Assembly: GCA_037893245.1 (NCBI GenBank)
Contig: JBAIAA010000101.1
Span: 620,001-684,000 of the forward strand
Source: Crossaster papposus
Taxonomy: Eukaryota; Echinodermata; Asteroidea; Velatida; Solasteridae
Length of the DNA: 64,000 nt
Direction: 5' to 3'
Positions 47,398 through 60,800 of the stretch are shown here, one piece after another. A model generated the notes under the pieces. It was not told where the DNA came from. It searched no databases and saw nothing but the letters and a program-made list of their open reading frames with translations. Numbering within the stretch: position 1 is the stretch's first letter; each line of letters starts with the position of its first letter. The position numbers and the translations under genes were made by a program.

Positions 47398-47997
47398 ACA
47401 TGAGTTGAAAAGTAATGCACAACATACCTGTTGAATTTGCAGTGAAGAATTTATTAAAGGGGCTGAATGCTATATAAAAAGACGAGTTAATTTTTTTCAG
47501 TTTTTGATTTTACGTAAAGCTCTTTCATTCTGATGAAAGTACAATTGTTATTTTATGTGATGTTTGTACATTTTTTTAAAATGGGTATTGTTTTTATCAT
47601 ACTGTAGTTTAATTTGTTGTTTTACCTCGAGGGAAACTAAAGGGATTTGAAGAAAGATTTGGCGAAGTATAAAATGACATCATGACTTTCTTTTTTATAT
47701 TCTTCCTTTCATCTTCCTTGCATGTATGCAAGGGCTAATCATGTGGCCCAAATTAAACATATAGGCTTCAAAATTATGAATGAGAATTATTTTCAATTAA
47801 ATACATATTGTATTGGTACATTTGATGTACTATCTGTTGTAAAGGGGAAAAATTAGAAATAGTAATGGTATGTCTGATGCTAAAATATCCTCAGCAAAAA
47901 CTTTTAAAGAATCTTAAGGTTTTAACTACATGTATATTGTATTTGGCTCTATGCAATATTATGACTTCGTTTAATTTTGAAGTGATTTTGAATTTCA

Positions 47998-48243
47998 AAG
48001 TGAACAAAGAAATTGGCAAGGCAGGACTTGAACCTGCGACCTCCGACTGAGCTATATCCGACTGAGCCACTCAGCGCTTTTACGCGCTTTCTACTAGCGC
48101 TCAGCGCTGCGTGGCTCAGGATGACAGCTATCTTGCCTCTATTTGGCGGTCTCCCAAATTGTTAGTATCTTTGTTCGAGGGCGCTAGTCGGAAGTCATAA
48201 ATGCCTAGCTTTACGACTGGAGAGTGACATTGTGGGGATCACT
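47998..48243 (-). repeat. tRNA-derived SINE-like repeat, copy 3 (inverted)
   Basis: Reverse-strand copy with a duplicated and rearranged middle (GACTGAGCTATATCC / GACTGAGCCACTCAGCGC) and the body GTTCGAGGGCGCTAGTCG, ending GACATTGTGGGGATCA. A fragment of a further copy follows at 48282..48345. Confidence 0.75.
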
Positions 48244-48345
48244 CAAACCACAAGGAAAACTGACTAGGTACATTTGCATAAATTGAACAAAGAAATTGAC
48301 AAGGCGAGACTCGAACCTGAGACCTTCGGAATATCTGACAGGCAC

Positions 48346-51300
48346 TCTGATTTTGAATTTGTTACTTTTGTTAGTGTGGTCTTGATGGGATTATAAATTG
48401 TTTTGAGATCTTATTTATTTTACTTAAATGGGTACGTAGATTTCCAGTCTTTCATTTCTTCTGTAAACTTTGTGATTAATTTCTTTGTAGATTGATACCC
48501 ATAGCAAACAGTTTGTTCCTAAGTGTTTTCATGATGCTTTTTTTTATTAATTTTTTATAATTTTTGTATTAACAGTATCATTTTTAACAAGTTGTGCTGA
48601 ACACTTATTTTGTTTTAATCCAATAGCCTAAATTAAATTTGATCGTAAATTTGTGAAGATTATGTTTCCGTGATTTGTAATTTCGGCATTCCAGATAGCG
48701 TGTGAATATAATTGGATGGACCCTTAATTAGATACAGTACATACAAGAACATAATAGGCGTCAATTATATTTTACACTGATGTCTTTTTTGTAGTTGTTT
48801 CTTTCTAGTAGAACACACCCTTTCCAGTTTCTAAAACATTGTCAAACGATAAAAACCACAACAAAATCTTATCTCTTTCGATCAAAGTGCCAGACTTCAG
48901 TACAATAGAACAATAGCGGGGTAGCCAACCGCTAAATGCCTGTTAAAAAGGCTAGACCTTGCGCCATAATTGTATCAAAACAACGTGACGCATGACATGC
49001 GTCATCAGTTAGTATTGGTCTGTCAAAACATGTCAACATACTGGGGTTTCGAACTTTCAAAAACGTTTTCCCTGCTTGGAATTTTTCAGAATGGTAAAAC
49101 AAAAATTACGAGTTGATTAGGACAAACGAAATAATACATACACCTGTGTCTGAATCCTATTTTTTGTGGAGGATTCGACCCTCTTTTGTTATTAGGGAGC
49201 CGTTAATTTCTCCCTTCCACCCCAAAATAGGGGGAAAAAACAGCATATAAATACAAACCTGGCGCCATAACCGACCCTCCGACCCCAATCCAGCAAATCT
49301 GCAAAAATTGCCAACTCGGTTTATCGACTCTTTTATTGATTCGCATTTTTGCAGCAATAGATCATAGGTAAAGCAAACGATGGACAAAAATACCAGTTGG
49401 CCAACCGACCCGAGAACCAGTTTTCTTTGTAAGGCTTGATTATGCACACACAAAAAAGAAATTTTGCTTGATGCAAAAATATTGAGTTTGAATAGTTCAG
49501 ATTTAACCTCACTTCCGCTCAGTGTTCATTTAAACGATACCTGCGGTGCCTCCCCGGTTTGTTATAACATGGAGGAAGTCAAACCTCCATGGTTATATAT
49601 ATCTCAGCTCCGTACATATATTTGTCTCATTGATTTTAATACGACATCTTTTTCCAATCATAATTTCACAGAGCTAGCGTACACACACACGCGTACTGTA
49701 CTTATTTATATATTGTTAGCGTTTTCTGTGCGTCATCGCCTGTTTCTTCCCGCGGCGGGCGCGCTGTGTTTGTTTGATTTATACTGAGTGCAACTTGATA
49801 GCCATTTACTGCAAATTGTCATACAAATCAGAATCGGTCTGATGATGTTACTCCAGTGGAATGCGCTGGCTCTGTGTCATGGCTATTTTAGTTACTTGAA
49901 GGGTGCTTCCCTAAAATCATATAATTAATGGGCGATTTATTCAGCAAGAAATAAACCAAGTGAAAGGCGCCACAAGAGCGGCATATATGAAGCAAATGTA
50001 TGGGACAGAAAGAAACACCCCCCTTTGTTGTGGTCATTGTGCTTGTGGAATGTTGCGGTTTCTTTTGAGGTTTTAGGGGGGTGCGTTAGGTAACAATAGT
50101 CTATGAGTGTACAGGTATGGGGGACTATTAGGGGGAGTCGCTCGGTCCGGTATCCAGAGTATTTTAATACTAGGTTGAGGACGGGGTCACCTGATTTGCT
50201 TGGTGGGTGTACGTGGAACTTGAAGTTCAAGAGCTTTTAAAGTATACTGCAAACCGTGTGCAAATAGGTAGCTGATAATTGCATGTAATAAGGACAAAGG
50301 GAAGAAACGATCACTTAAGGTGGGCAATCAAAGATCCTCCATGCTTGAACATAGGGTACTCCAACACTTCAAACTGGTTTTAAAAATCCTTCCACGAAAT
50401 GTTTTGCTATAGTGCTGGTGCTGGGGCGGGGGGGGGGGGGGGGGGGGGTTACTTGAACGTCATGTGTTTTTTAGCTTTTAAGGGACGTATAAGTCCGGAA
50501 ATCCCCGACATGTTCATGTTTTAGATTGTTTACCTATCCTATTTCAAACATCAGGTTGAAAGGAAACAAACCTATTATGTTTTACCGTTCCCGAGAAAAG
50601 ACGAAAAAAAACCCAGCTTAATTGTTTACATTTAACTCGGCGGTATTCATATACGCATTTCCAGCCGTCAGGGAATTCTGGGCTGTATCTCGTATATATT
50701 AAAGCCCCGATCAGGGCCCCGATGAACACACAGGCGTTTTGGGGGAACTTTTTTCAAACGACATCGTGCGACTGGAATCGCAACTACACTCAAACGGCTC
50801 GATTTTGGGGGGTTCAGAAAAGTGACCCCAGAAACTTGTTCTACACAAGCCTCAAGTGAAATCAAACAAACACACAAAAACTGTGCGTTTTTGTGTGTTA
50901 ATTGTTCGTTTTTATTTGACAGAATATCTGACCAAAAAAAATTAAAATATCACAACTAAAAAGACAAAATACATGTATATCCGAGGTGATGTCGAAGATA
51001 ACACAAAAAGCTATAGAAACAGCTATTTCTACTGTGGTCCTCTACATTAAAAATACATTAATTAACATAAATACATGAAATTAAAACACAAAAAATAAAA
51101 ACAAGTTCACGAAAGGCATTGTTGAGGGTAACGTATAAAAACAAAAACAATACATGTAGAATACAAGATCGTAATAAAACAATGATTAAAATTCATTCAT
51201 AAAATACACTTCTTACAAAACAAATTGTTTACATGAAATCAGATTGCTCATGAAATTTTAACACACAAAGGATGGTTGTGTGGATGTTTATATTCGTTCA

Positions 51301-51700
51301 AAACGCGTTTTGTAACCCAATTGGGCGCTTCCAGGACAATAGTACTCCTTTAAAACCAGTGAAGCATAATTAAAATCTGCGCGATTTATAAGTATATCAG
51401 TGCCGTTTGAACTTTAAACAATCACGGAGGCCGAGGATAGGAGATAATCACGTGATAATGTTATCGGGTACTTTATCGGGAGGGTGGAGTGTAGATTGTC
51501 ACTCAAGCGATTGATTACTACTACGTACGTGTAGTTGATACCAAATGCTAAAGTAATATTGTTACGTTATTTACAGCAAAAGAAATACTCTGAAAAATAC
51601 ATTGTAACATCTAAACAAAATCGTATCTTGTTGATGGAAATGTTGTCGTATTATTTCCGACAAATGTGTTAAACTTAATAATTTATTTATTGGCTTGATC
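48346..51700. other. Intergenic region between PGAP2 and the TBC1D gene
   Basis: No exon recognised on either strand. It contains the poly(G) tract at 50427 and a hairpin at about 50868..50895 (AACACACAAAAAC / GTTTTTGTGTGTT). The last few hundred bases should include the TBC1D promoter, and no motif stands out. Confidence 0.5.
50427..50449. repeat. Poly(G) tract
   Basis: A run of about 22 consecutive G in the intergenic region before the TBC1D gene. A similar but broken run occurs at 39157..39189. Confidence 0.9.
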
Positions 51701-51745
51701 TGTACGTTGTGATTTGAGAAGCGTCCGATCAAGCAATATTAAAAA

Positions 51746-51793
51746 ATGGCGACCCACACAAACAGCAGTACAGAAACGGTTGGTGGTACGTGA
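51746..51793 (+). CDS. Upstream ORF or misframed true start before the TBC1D gene
   Basis: An ATG in strong context (AAAATGG) opens 15 codons (MATHTNSSTETVGGT) and stops at TGA 51791..51793, in a different frame from the TBC1D ORF that follows. It could be a regulatory uORF, a short first exon ending at the GTACGT donor at about 51787, or the real start separated from the main frame by an indel in the sequence. The downstream frame is already open here (from 51718), which fits the indel idea but also occurs by chance. Confidence 0.4.
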   Translation: MATHTNSSTETVGGT

Positions 51794-51891
51794 CTCACAC
51801 CACCACCACACCAGACCACCTAGTGTCACTGCCAGAACCAACCCACGAAGAAACCTTTAAGTATACACTGGAACAAGGGGAACAGTTCAGT

Positions 51892-54800
51892 ATGTCCAAG
51901 CACGTTCCCTTAACCAAGAAAGCGCTGTCGCTGGATAGTGGACTCGGTAGAGGACAACCCGTACGGCGAGACGGCGATAGCGTCGGCGCGAACGCTGCTG
52001 TCGATAGGACCGTCTCTGTTGATAGCACCCTCTATAAAAAGCGGCCCCGTGATCCGCATCGCACACAGTGCATTTCAGAGGTTGGACTCGAACAAGTAGC
52101 AGACGATCTTACAGACAGCATGCCAGCATTAGCATCGTCGATATCGGTTGTTTCAATATATTCGTCATCATCATCATCTTCATTGAGCAACATCAATGAA
52201 TTCAACATAAGCCAGGATGAGATGGATGGACTCGGCGAGATTGCCGACATGAGCAAGGTGAAGCTGCGGACTTCACTGGACTCCATCCCGAGAGACAGAA
52301 GGAGCAAGATGCTGGACACTCACCCAGTCATCATGAAGGGGAGGGATGTAGACGATAGAGCGGGCGGGGTTGGAGGAGGAGGAGGCACCAAGGCCGTCTT
52401 CAAGATGAAATACTTTGGCAATGTGCAATTGGACCGGCGCATCACCCAGCCCATGCTGCCATGGATTCTCGCTGACAAGCAGCGCCGGGCGGGTACCGGG
52501 CAGAATTTGATCCTCCAAGTGTCCTCCCGGGGTGCGGTGGGCATCTCAGAGAGCAAAGGCAACATCGTCTTCGAACACTTACCACAGAGCATCACGCGAT
52601 TCTCTAGGGGCCACAACAAGAAGTGCTTTGCATATCTCTGGAGGCCTGACAGCGATTCAAATTTTAACTGTTATGTCTTTGAGACATCCGATCCAGAAGT
52701 TGTAAGCATCTTTTCAGTGTTTCTAAGTGTTTTCAAGTGTTTTTGATAAACTTTATATGATGTTTGTATCAACACTCCTATGGTTCGACAGCACAAATTT
52801 GCACATGTCCTGAGTTTGCCCTTTTGCATGTGTTCCTTCAGGGGGAACACAATTCTGCCCACACGTTCAATGTACAAACTCTTTGCACAAAAACACACAG
52901 CGTTTACATATATTTGTGCTGTTGAACAACTGGCCCAAAAAGTGACTTCTGAATAGGAAGGTTAATAATCTGAACTGATTTTCTTTGGGGGCCCAAATCA
53001 TTTGTTGATATTCCCCCTCTTTGTTTTTGAAATGTCTGATTCTTAAAGTTGTTCCAATCCAAGTGTATTGTGTTTTGGCAGCAAGTTTGTGATTTGAAAG
53101 TTCCGTTTGTTATTTTATTTTACAGATTTAATTTAGTTAAAAACAAATTGATAACTTGTATTTTATCAGACTTTGAATACATAATTTTGCCAATTTTTTT
53201 TTTAAGAACTCTTCATAAAAAAAAAGAATTAGGGCAAAAATATTTGTACTTGTGTTTTTTGATGATAGAATGTGGTCTTTGCAGGTTCATTACATTGCCA
53301 GCGCCGTACGCGATGCGTCCAAGGAGGCCATGAGATACGACAGCATGAGCAAAGATGAAAAAGCCCAAGTTGAGGCCATCGAAAATCTCCGAATCAACAA
53401 CGCCACCATGTTTGAGGTCCTCTACTGTGGCAGGGTGACCGTCACCCACAAACGCGCCCCTCCGACGCTAATCGACGACACCATCGAGAAGTTCAACGTG
53501 CATGAGATGGAGAACAACAAGAAAAAGCTGGCTAATCGTAAACGCCACTATTCTTTTGGAGATCTGAATGGACAGTCGGTGGGTGGCGACGCTGCCAGGG
53601 CCTCCATTGAATCGGACCGTTTAAGCTCCGACACTGGGTCTTCAGTCAGCTCAGACTCGCTCGTGTCGTCCCCTAATAATAATACGGTTGACGCAGACGG
53701 TGACTCAGCCAGCATTAGCAGCCAGGCCAGCTCGCGAGACCCACTATCCCCCATGGCAAGGGATCGGGTGTCCTCAGCAGGGGCGGCCATGCTGAAACAC
53801 CGCAATTTGGGGCATGGCGACGCAATATCAACGACTTCATCAACTGCCTCGATGGCATCAGTGACAGAAACAAATGGTCAGAGCGTAACAAGCGGTCACA
53901 ATCGGACAATGCTGTTCCAAATTGGCAAGTCTATGCTGACACTGATCAGCCCGGACAAGAAATCCTTCATGCTGACCAAGAAGTTCAACGATATCTCATT
54001 TTGCTCCCAGGTAAGTAATTTTTGTTTTAGGGATCATAAGTATCAGAATTTGTCATCGTCAATGTTGTCATCAAGTTGTCAATATCACTTTTATCATCTT
54101 TGTCATTACCATCAATTCAGTTGTCAATATTGCTCGTCAATCATCACTGCAATCATTAGACTCCAACTTGAATGAGGTTGTGATATTTTTGTTTTCTTTC
54201 ACAAAGCTCTTTGGGACTCTATTCAAGGAAAACATTAAGCAGTTCAATGGGCGGTATTATTGAATGTTGAGGGCGCTGTGCTCTCGGTAATTGGGGGTAC
54301 AGTGCTGCGTTCCAATCGCGTCGTGTTTATCGTATTCACGAGTTCACGAGTCGTATAATGGCTTTCTAATCGCCTGGTAACTCGTGTTGACCAGTGGTGA
54401 ACTTGAGGTGGAATTTGTTTCTCCATGTTCACGACTTCATAAACGAATGAAATACTCGCGCATGCGTGTTGGTTCACGTACGAGTTCTTGCGCGATAAAG
54501 AATGTCCTTACCGCACGACTAACTCGACTGTGCGCGTGCGTCTTGGTAAGTAGCGTTTGGAATGCAACCTACTCGTGAACGTGGAGAAATTCACGGTGAA
54601 CACGATAAACACGGCGCGATTGGAACGCAGCATTATTAAAAGTGATTAGAAGATATTACATTCTTACTGCTCTCCAAAATTAACATTTTCCAATATTCCA
54701 TTTTAGATAAAAGTAAAGTTACCAAACTATTTTAATAAATGCGTCTTACAGCGCCCTCATGCGACCAGAAATACAGCGCATAGATATATGTGTTTATAAA

Positions 54801-57800
54801 GAATGTGTAATGTGGAAATGCTACGAAAATACGTGTAAATTGTCCTTGGGGATAAAAAAACAAATAAAACATTGTACTAATAATAATAATATAATAAGGC
54901 TTGGATGGAGACAATTTTCTCACATTTTTATTTGTTTAAATCACTTTTAATTACAATTTTTGTATGCACACGAACAATTAGCTTGCAAATCAGACAACTT
55001 TTTTATTGGGGAATTTAGTTTGGGAATTTTCTGTAGTAAAGGGGGAAATCAAATTGTTAGACGTTGTATAACACAAATTGTTCTCTGCGTAAAGGGGTTA
55101 CGCTCGGTTCAGACAGGCGTTCCCCAGTCGCGCCGAACCAAATTGAAATCAAGTTGTTCCTGAGTCGCTCTAACAACTCCAGCAGTCGATCGTTCGCTGT
55201 CTGGCGCGCCTTGTAGCCCTTATTCGTTTCAGACGTCGGACTCAATTCACTAATTTGGTTCGGCGCGACTGTGGAACGCCTGTCTGTGGAACGCCTGTCT
55301 GAACCGAGCATTAGAGGACAATAGTTTTGTATTGCATGGATGGGTAAAATCTTTACACATATTCATTGTATATAAAAAATATATATGTGATAAAAAAAAT
55401 TAAAAAAACAACAACTGTGAGACACCTGTAATGCATAAGGACCATATCTGACAACCCCCTACAAATACTAGCAATCAAAATAAAACCCAAATTACAGTGA
55501 ATTCTCTTTGCTAGGCATGCCATAAAACTTTTCTTGTCTGATTTTAATCAGGTGCGTTGCATACAGATTCCAACAGTGAATTTCTAGCGCAGTGGGACCA
55601 CACAATGAATTCTTTCCTGCATTTACAATTTCTGCAATTGTATTCCCAACAGGAAATACATGAGCTGGCCAGGGCATTTCAGCTCAGATTAAATGGGATA
55701 TTTGCACTGAGAGCACAATTTCTTTCACAAGTTACTGTACACTATGTACACATGTACACGTACCTGTACATGTACCTGTACATGTCTTCGCATTTTTGTA
55801 TCACTGTGGAGACATGGCTTTGTTCTCGTGTACAAAATGGTTAGAAAGTCGAGCACAGTTTTTCAAAATGCTCCCATTTTAACCACAATTAGTTTCCTGG
55901 GTTGAAATTTCGACCCAATATACCCTATATTATACGCAAACACTAACCCTAACCCACATACTAACCCTAGTTTTTGAGTATTTTAGGTACAATCAAAAAA
56001 TCTAATTCGTGAAATTTCTAGTGGAGACTGGAGACCTATTCATCTATAGAAATTACCCTTTGGAGACCTTTTCACTCCCATTGTCCCCATTGTGTTCACG
56101 TCTCCAGAGGGTACCGTATTTCGCGCCGTGACAGCCTTAGACTGCCTTTGACAGCCTTAAGGCTCTACTCCGAAGGGAAACAAATGACTGTGTGACGTCT
56201 GCACTGGTAAAACCGTCCTACAGTGTAGCCTTTGGCGACAGATCTGATAAAATTGCTATAACATGCGTACATCCCCAGCATTGCAGTTGGCTTGTTGAGT
56301 TCGGGTGATCTTTAATTTAAAATGTTTATTTAACGATTTAATCATTTTCATGGAATCGCACACAGGGAATAAACGTATCTGAAATAATAAACATTGTATG
56401 TCATAATGAGTTCATAAACAAAATCAAACTTACATGTACAACACATTCCTTGAATTCTCAGCTTCAAAATGATATATAGTTTATTGGGTAGGGTATTTAA
56501 AAAATATATAATATTGAGCAAAACCAGCAGTCATTACACACATCAAATTAAGAATAGTTAAGAAATAATTTTGCTACATTTTACTTCTTGGGTACGCTCA
56601 GTAAAATCAAATTTAGATTTTTTCTGCTAATCTTTTGCCAAAAATACTTGGTAGTTCAAAAGAAAACATATGTGGGAATTGTACGCTATCATGCCAAAAC
56701 CCCCAAAACGATTCCCCACTGTCAAATCGGCGCGACTTTACGCTGTTTTTGTGGGAGCAGGTCACAAATGAGGAATAACTCGAGTCTTTATATTATTATT
56801 TTCTTGACAATAAATTGCTGCATTAACTTTGCTACCACACATGTATTTCCTTCCTAGACTTACATGTAACACCAACTGTCCTTAGTTCCTTCCTACCAGG
56901 TAAAGTAAAGGATGTGTCCCCACATTATACATGTAAGGTCACAAAGGTTTTTGCTTCTAATGATTTTACACACTGTGCGAAATGTACACATTAAACAGAG
57001 TTTGAATCGTATTTTAAGTTACAATGTTATTTTATCGCCAAATGTGACTTTTCAAAATCATGGGGAAAATCAAAGATTTTTGTACTGCAAAAAGGCTGAA
57101 CTTTAGGAATCTTTTCCCTGTAAATAATATTTGCTAATAAGTACATTACCGGTACATGTAGTTTTTCATGGTATAGAAGAAAACAAGTACGGTAAGTGTG
57201 CAGAACCTTGCACTCTGTAAATTAAGTGTGGTTTCAAAAAATTGCTAAAGAAAGGTCTTAGCAGGGTGCAATTTCAAACAAAAATTACCTATACAATGTA
57301 TATTGCCCAAAGACATGTACATGACTTTGTACATTCTGGGAAATCAACAAGACAATTCAGGGAAATTAACTAGACAGATGGCATTAGAATGGTAATTTCT
57401 GTGTCTCATCCGGATCTATCTGGAGCTTGTATTCCAATGCTGTCTCTGTCCCATCCACATTTTGGTCTCATTTTGCAAGAACTCCCCTGAGGGATTCGTG
57501 CAACCAATAAACTCATCAATTTGGCTTTCCCTGATTTCACAGGTGGCTTTCCCTGATTTCATAGGGGGCTTTCCCTGATTGCACAAGGCGTTGATTGCAG
57601 TGACCTCTGAATCCCCTAAGGTTGCTTGTCAGATTGTAAGATTGTAATAAGATTGTAATAAGATTGTAAATCTCATTGTCTAGTAGCGGGGATGTTCGTA
57701 CACATAAACCAGCACTGTTGGAATTTGGAAATTTCTGCAAAGGATTTTATCAAAAAACAATCTGTCATATCCTGGAGCTACAAGTACCTCCATGATCTGT

Positions 57801-60800
57801 TTAACCCATTAGTAACTTGACTCCCTGTATTTTCCCAAACCACCCTGCCTTGTAAAACCTTACAAGAGTGCCTTTGTAAAAAAAAAGTCTTACGCTTAGT
57901 TTTAAAAACCGAAAGAGACTGAACAGACTGAATCTCATGTGGTCGCAGTCGCAGATAATGTTCATGTACATGTACGTGTTTTCGATGGTGCTCACAGATT
58001 TTCTTAAAAGATTGAAAACAGTCTTTAATTAAAAGTTGTTTTAATGTACATGTACATGGTTTGGAAATCTTTAAAAAAAATATCAAGGATTAACCTTTTT
58101 TTACCAATTTACTCGACCGTTTTGAGCATAGTGTTGAAATAACATGGTAAGGAAAGGGTTAATTGCATTCATGTTTAGTATAAAAAAAATCCCTATTTTT
58201 CCCAAAGTACCGGTACTATAAAGTTTATGCTTTTACGATTTTACTGATTTTATTTCTTTGCAAGTGCAAACAAGGTGTCCACGTTGGCACAGCCTATAGT
58301 TTATAACACCTCATCATCAGAATCCAAAGGTCACCATACTGTATTCACAAGTTGAGCACTCTTAAAGGTAGTATACACCATTTGCAGATATCGAAAATAT
58401 TTACTACTGAATTATTAAGAAATACCTTACTCAATTGAAAGTAAACAATGATTCTAGGCATTCAGCAAAAGGATTGCGCTAGATATCCTGTGATTATTCA
58501 AAACAATTGAATTTTATAAAAAAAAATTCGCTCTCGCCGGACGGCGAGAGCGAAAAAACAAAGACAACATAAGAATAACTGCTCGACCCCGGTTGAAAAC
58601 AAACGCTGTTTTTCGTGCTTTTCTCGGCATCCATGATTGTAAAACTTCGGAAAAGTCAGTTAAACGATATTTACCATGAAATACAACCCCCCAAATCTAC
58701 CCATTCATGATAATTAAAGCAATTACCAATGGTGTATACTACCTTTAAGGGGGCTAGTCACATACAGACCTGTACTGATTTTCGTATAAATTTCAATATT
58801 TTACTTGAACTCCCGAACACACATTCAACACACACAATTCAGCATATGGCAATAAAACAGTGTGTAAATACCTTTTTTCCCCTGTTTTTCGGTGTTTCAG
58901 TACAAATTTTACGTACCCGGCGGTACATGTGCCGGTACATACTGACATTTTCTAAGCTTTAAAAATTAATATTTATCCAAGCACAACACGTAATAACAAG
59001 ATATGTGTATGTTGTTTGATTAAAAGAAAGCTGAGCAACCAATTGCTTGTTTTCTTTGACTTCCTTGTTTATTTAGAAGACAATTTAGTCCTAACTTTCC
59101 CAAATCCTTCAAAATCCTTTTTTGCAACATGCAGGATATTTTGCAGGGTTGAGGTTACTTGTTGATGCATCTGGGGAATTTGCAGGATTGAGGGCGTTTG
59201 TGGTTTTTGCCACTGAAGGACAATGCAGGATCCAGGTCATAAAACCTAAACTAATGCTGATTGATTTTGCTGGATTGAGGTTACAATAGCACTGCCAGTC
59301 AGCCAGTCAGCCATTCATTCAGCCAGCCAGTCAGCCAGAAACTCGTTCTACATGTATACAAGAATAACACAAGAACCACAGACATTTTTAACCAGTTCGT
59401 GCCAGATGACGTATTTTGCAAAATTTTCCCAAAATTCAAAATGGATGACGCATAAACACGGCAAGTTCAAGTTCAGAAGGCCGGAAATGCGTGGGTGTGC
59501 TTCCTGGCACTATCGGGCTGAACCCGCTTCGGATCGAGTTTTGTTAAAAATCATCCCGCCCCTCGGCTCGGTGATATTAAAATAATACCGGCTCAAACTG
59601 GTTAAGGATGGTTGTGTGGGTGTTTATATCCTACTTTTAATTGTTCTTTTCGATTAAAATAATTTCATTCAAAACGCTTTTTGTAGCCCAATTGGATACT
59701 TCCAAGACGTAATATCCCTCTAATCAGTTTGTCAGTCAGTGAGCTTGGTACATGTACTGTTCTATGGTTCTAAAGCCTTTTTACACTTCAATCAGATGTA
59801 AAGACTGACTGGAGCAATCACTTGATAATATAAATATGTGAATGGCTGGTTTTAAGACTAGCTTGTGGGCCTGGACTGGGCGATTAACCAGTTCGCGCCG
59901 GAATTATTTTAACACCACCGAGTCGAGGCGCAGGATTATTTTTAACGAAACTCCGGCGCGAACTGGTTAACAATGTTCAGGCCCATGAGCTGGCCAACTA
60001 CATGATTATTCCCATTCAAAAATACCTTTCGGGTAGTAAAATTATTTTGAACCATAATCCCGGCGCGAACTGGTTAATATCAGTTAAACAAAATATGCTT
60101 CATTTTTTGTGAAATACCTCTCTAGCTATATTATGATATATTCCTTGAATATTCCCACTTGCATAATCGGTCCGGGAGGTGATCTATTATGGACATTGGC
60201 GCATGCGTTCTATGTGTTCCATTCACAGCTTCATCATGTACTGTACTCTTACTGTACTGTATGGGTAGCAGCCATCTGGCTAGCCGGCCGGCCAGCCAGC
60301 TGGCAAGCCACCATCTGGCCAGCCACCAGCCAGCCATAACCGATATGCTTATTTAACATTACCTCCTCTTTTACAGTTAGATGCAGACAATTTGCCAATC
60401 AATTAGCACTGATTGGTTTGGCAGCTTGATATCGTTAGGTTGTTGGTGCTATTTGGGGAGGAGAGAGATATCACAGAAGATTGATTCAGGAAGTGGTAGT
60501 GCATTGAGGAAATGCAGGATTATTAGGATAATTGCTTTAAGAGGATGGAGTAAAAGCTTATAAGCATTGACCGTCTGGTAATATGTGACTGGCTCTACAA
60601 AAAGGTGTATTACATTGTAAGTCGCGCTATGCACTATCATGTAATGGCCCGCTCAACGTTGAGAGGGTAAACATTTCATCAAAATGTGATTCTTATTTTT
60701 TGTCATGAATGACATCTGCAATACCTACAGTTTCAGGTTTCATTAAAAGAAATGTTGATTTTAATGAATAAAGTGGGAACAAAATACCATTTTGTGTGCA

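Noticed and set aside
49464..49787. 107-codon open frame with a hydrophobic segment.
   Set aside because: Isolated, no recognised homology or exon partners; probably chance.
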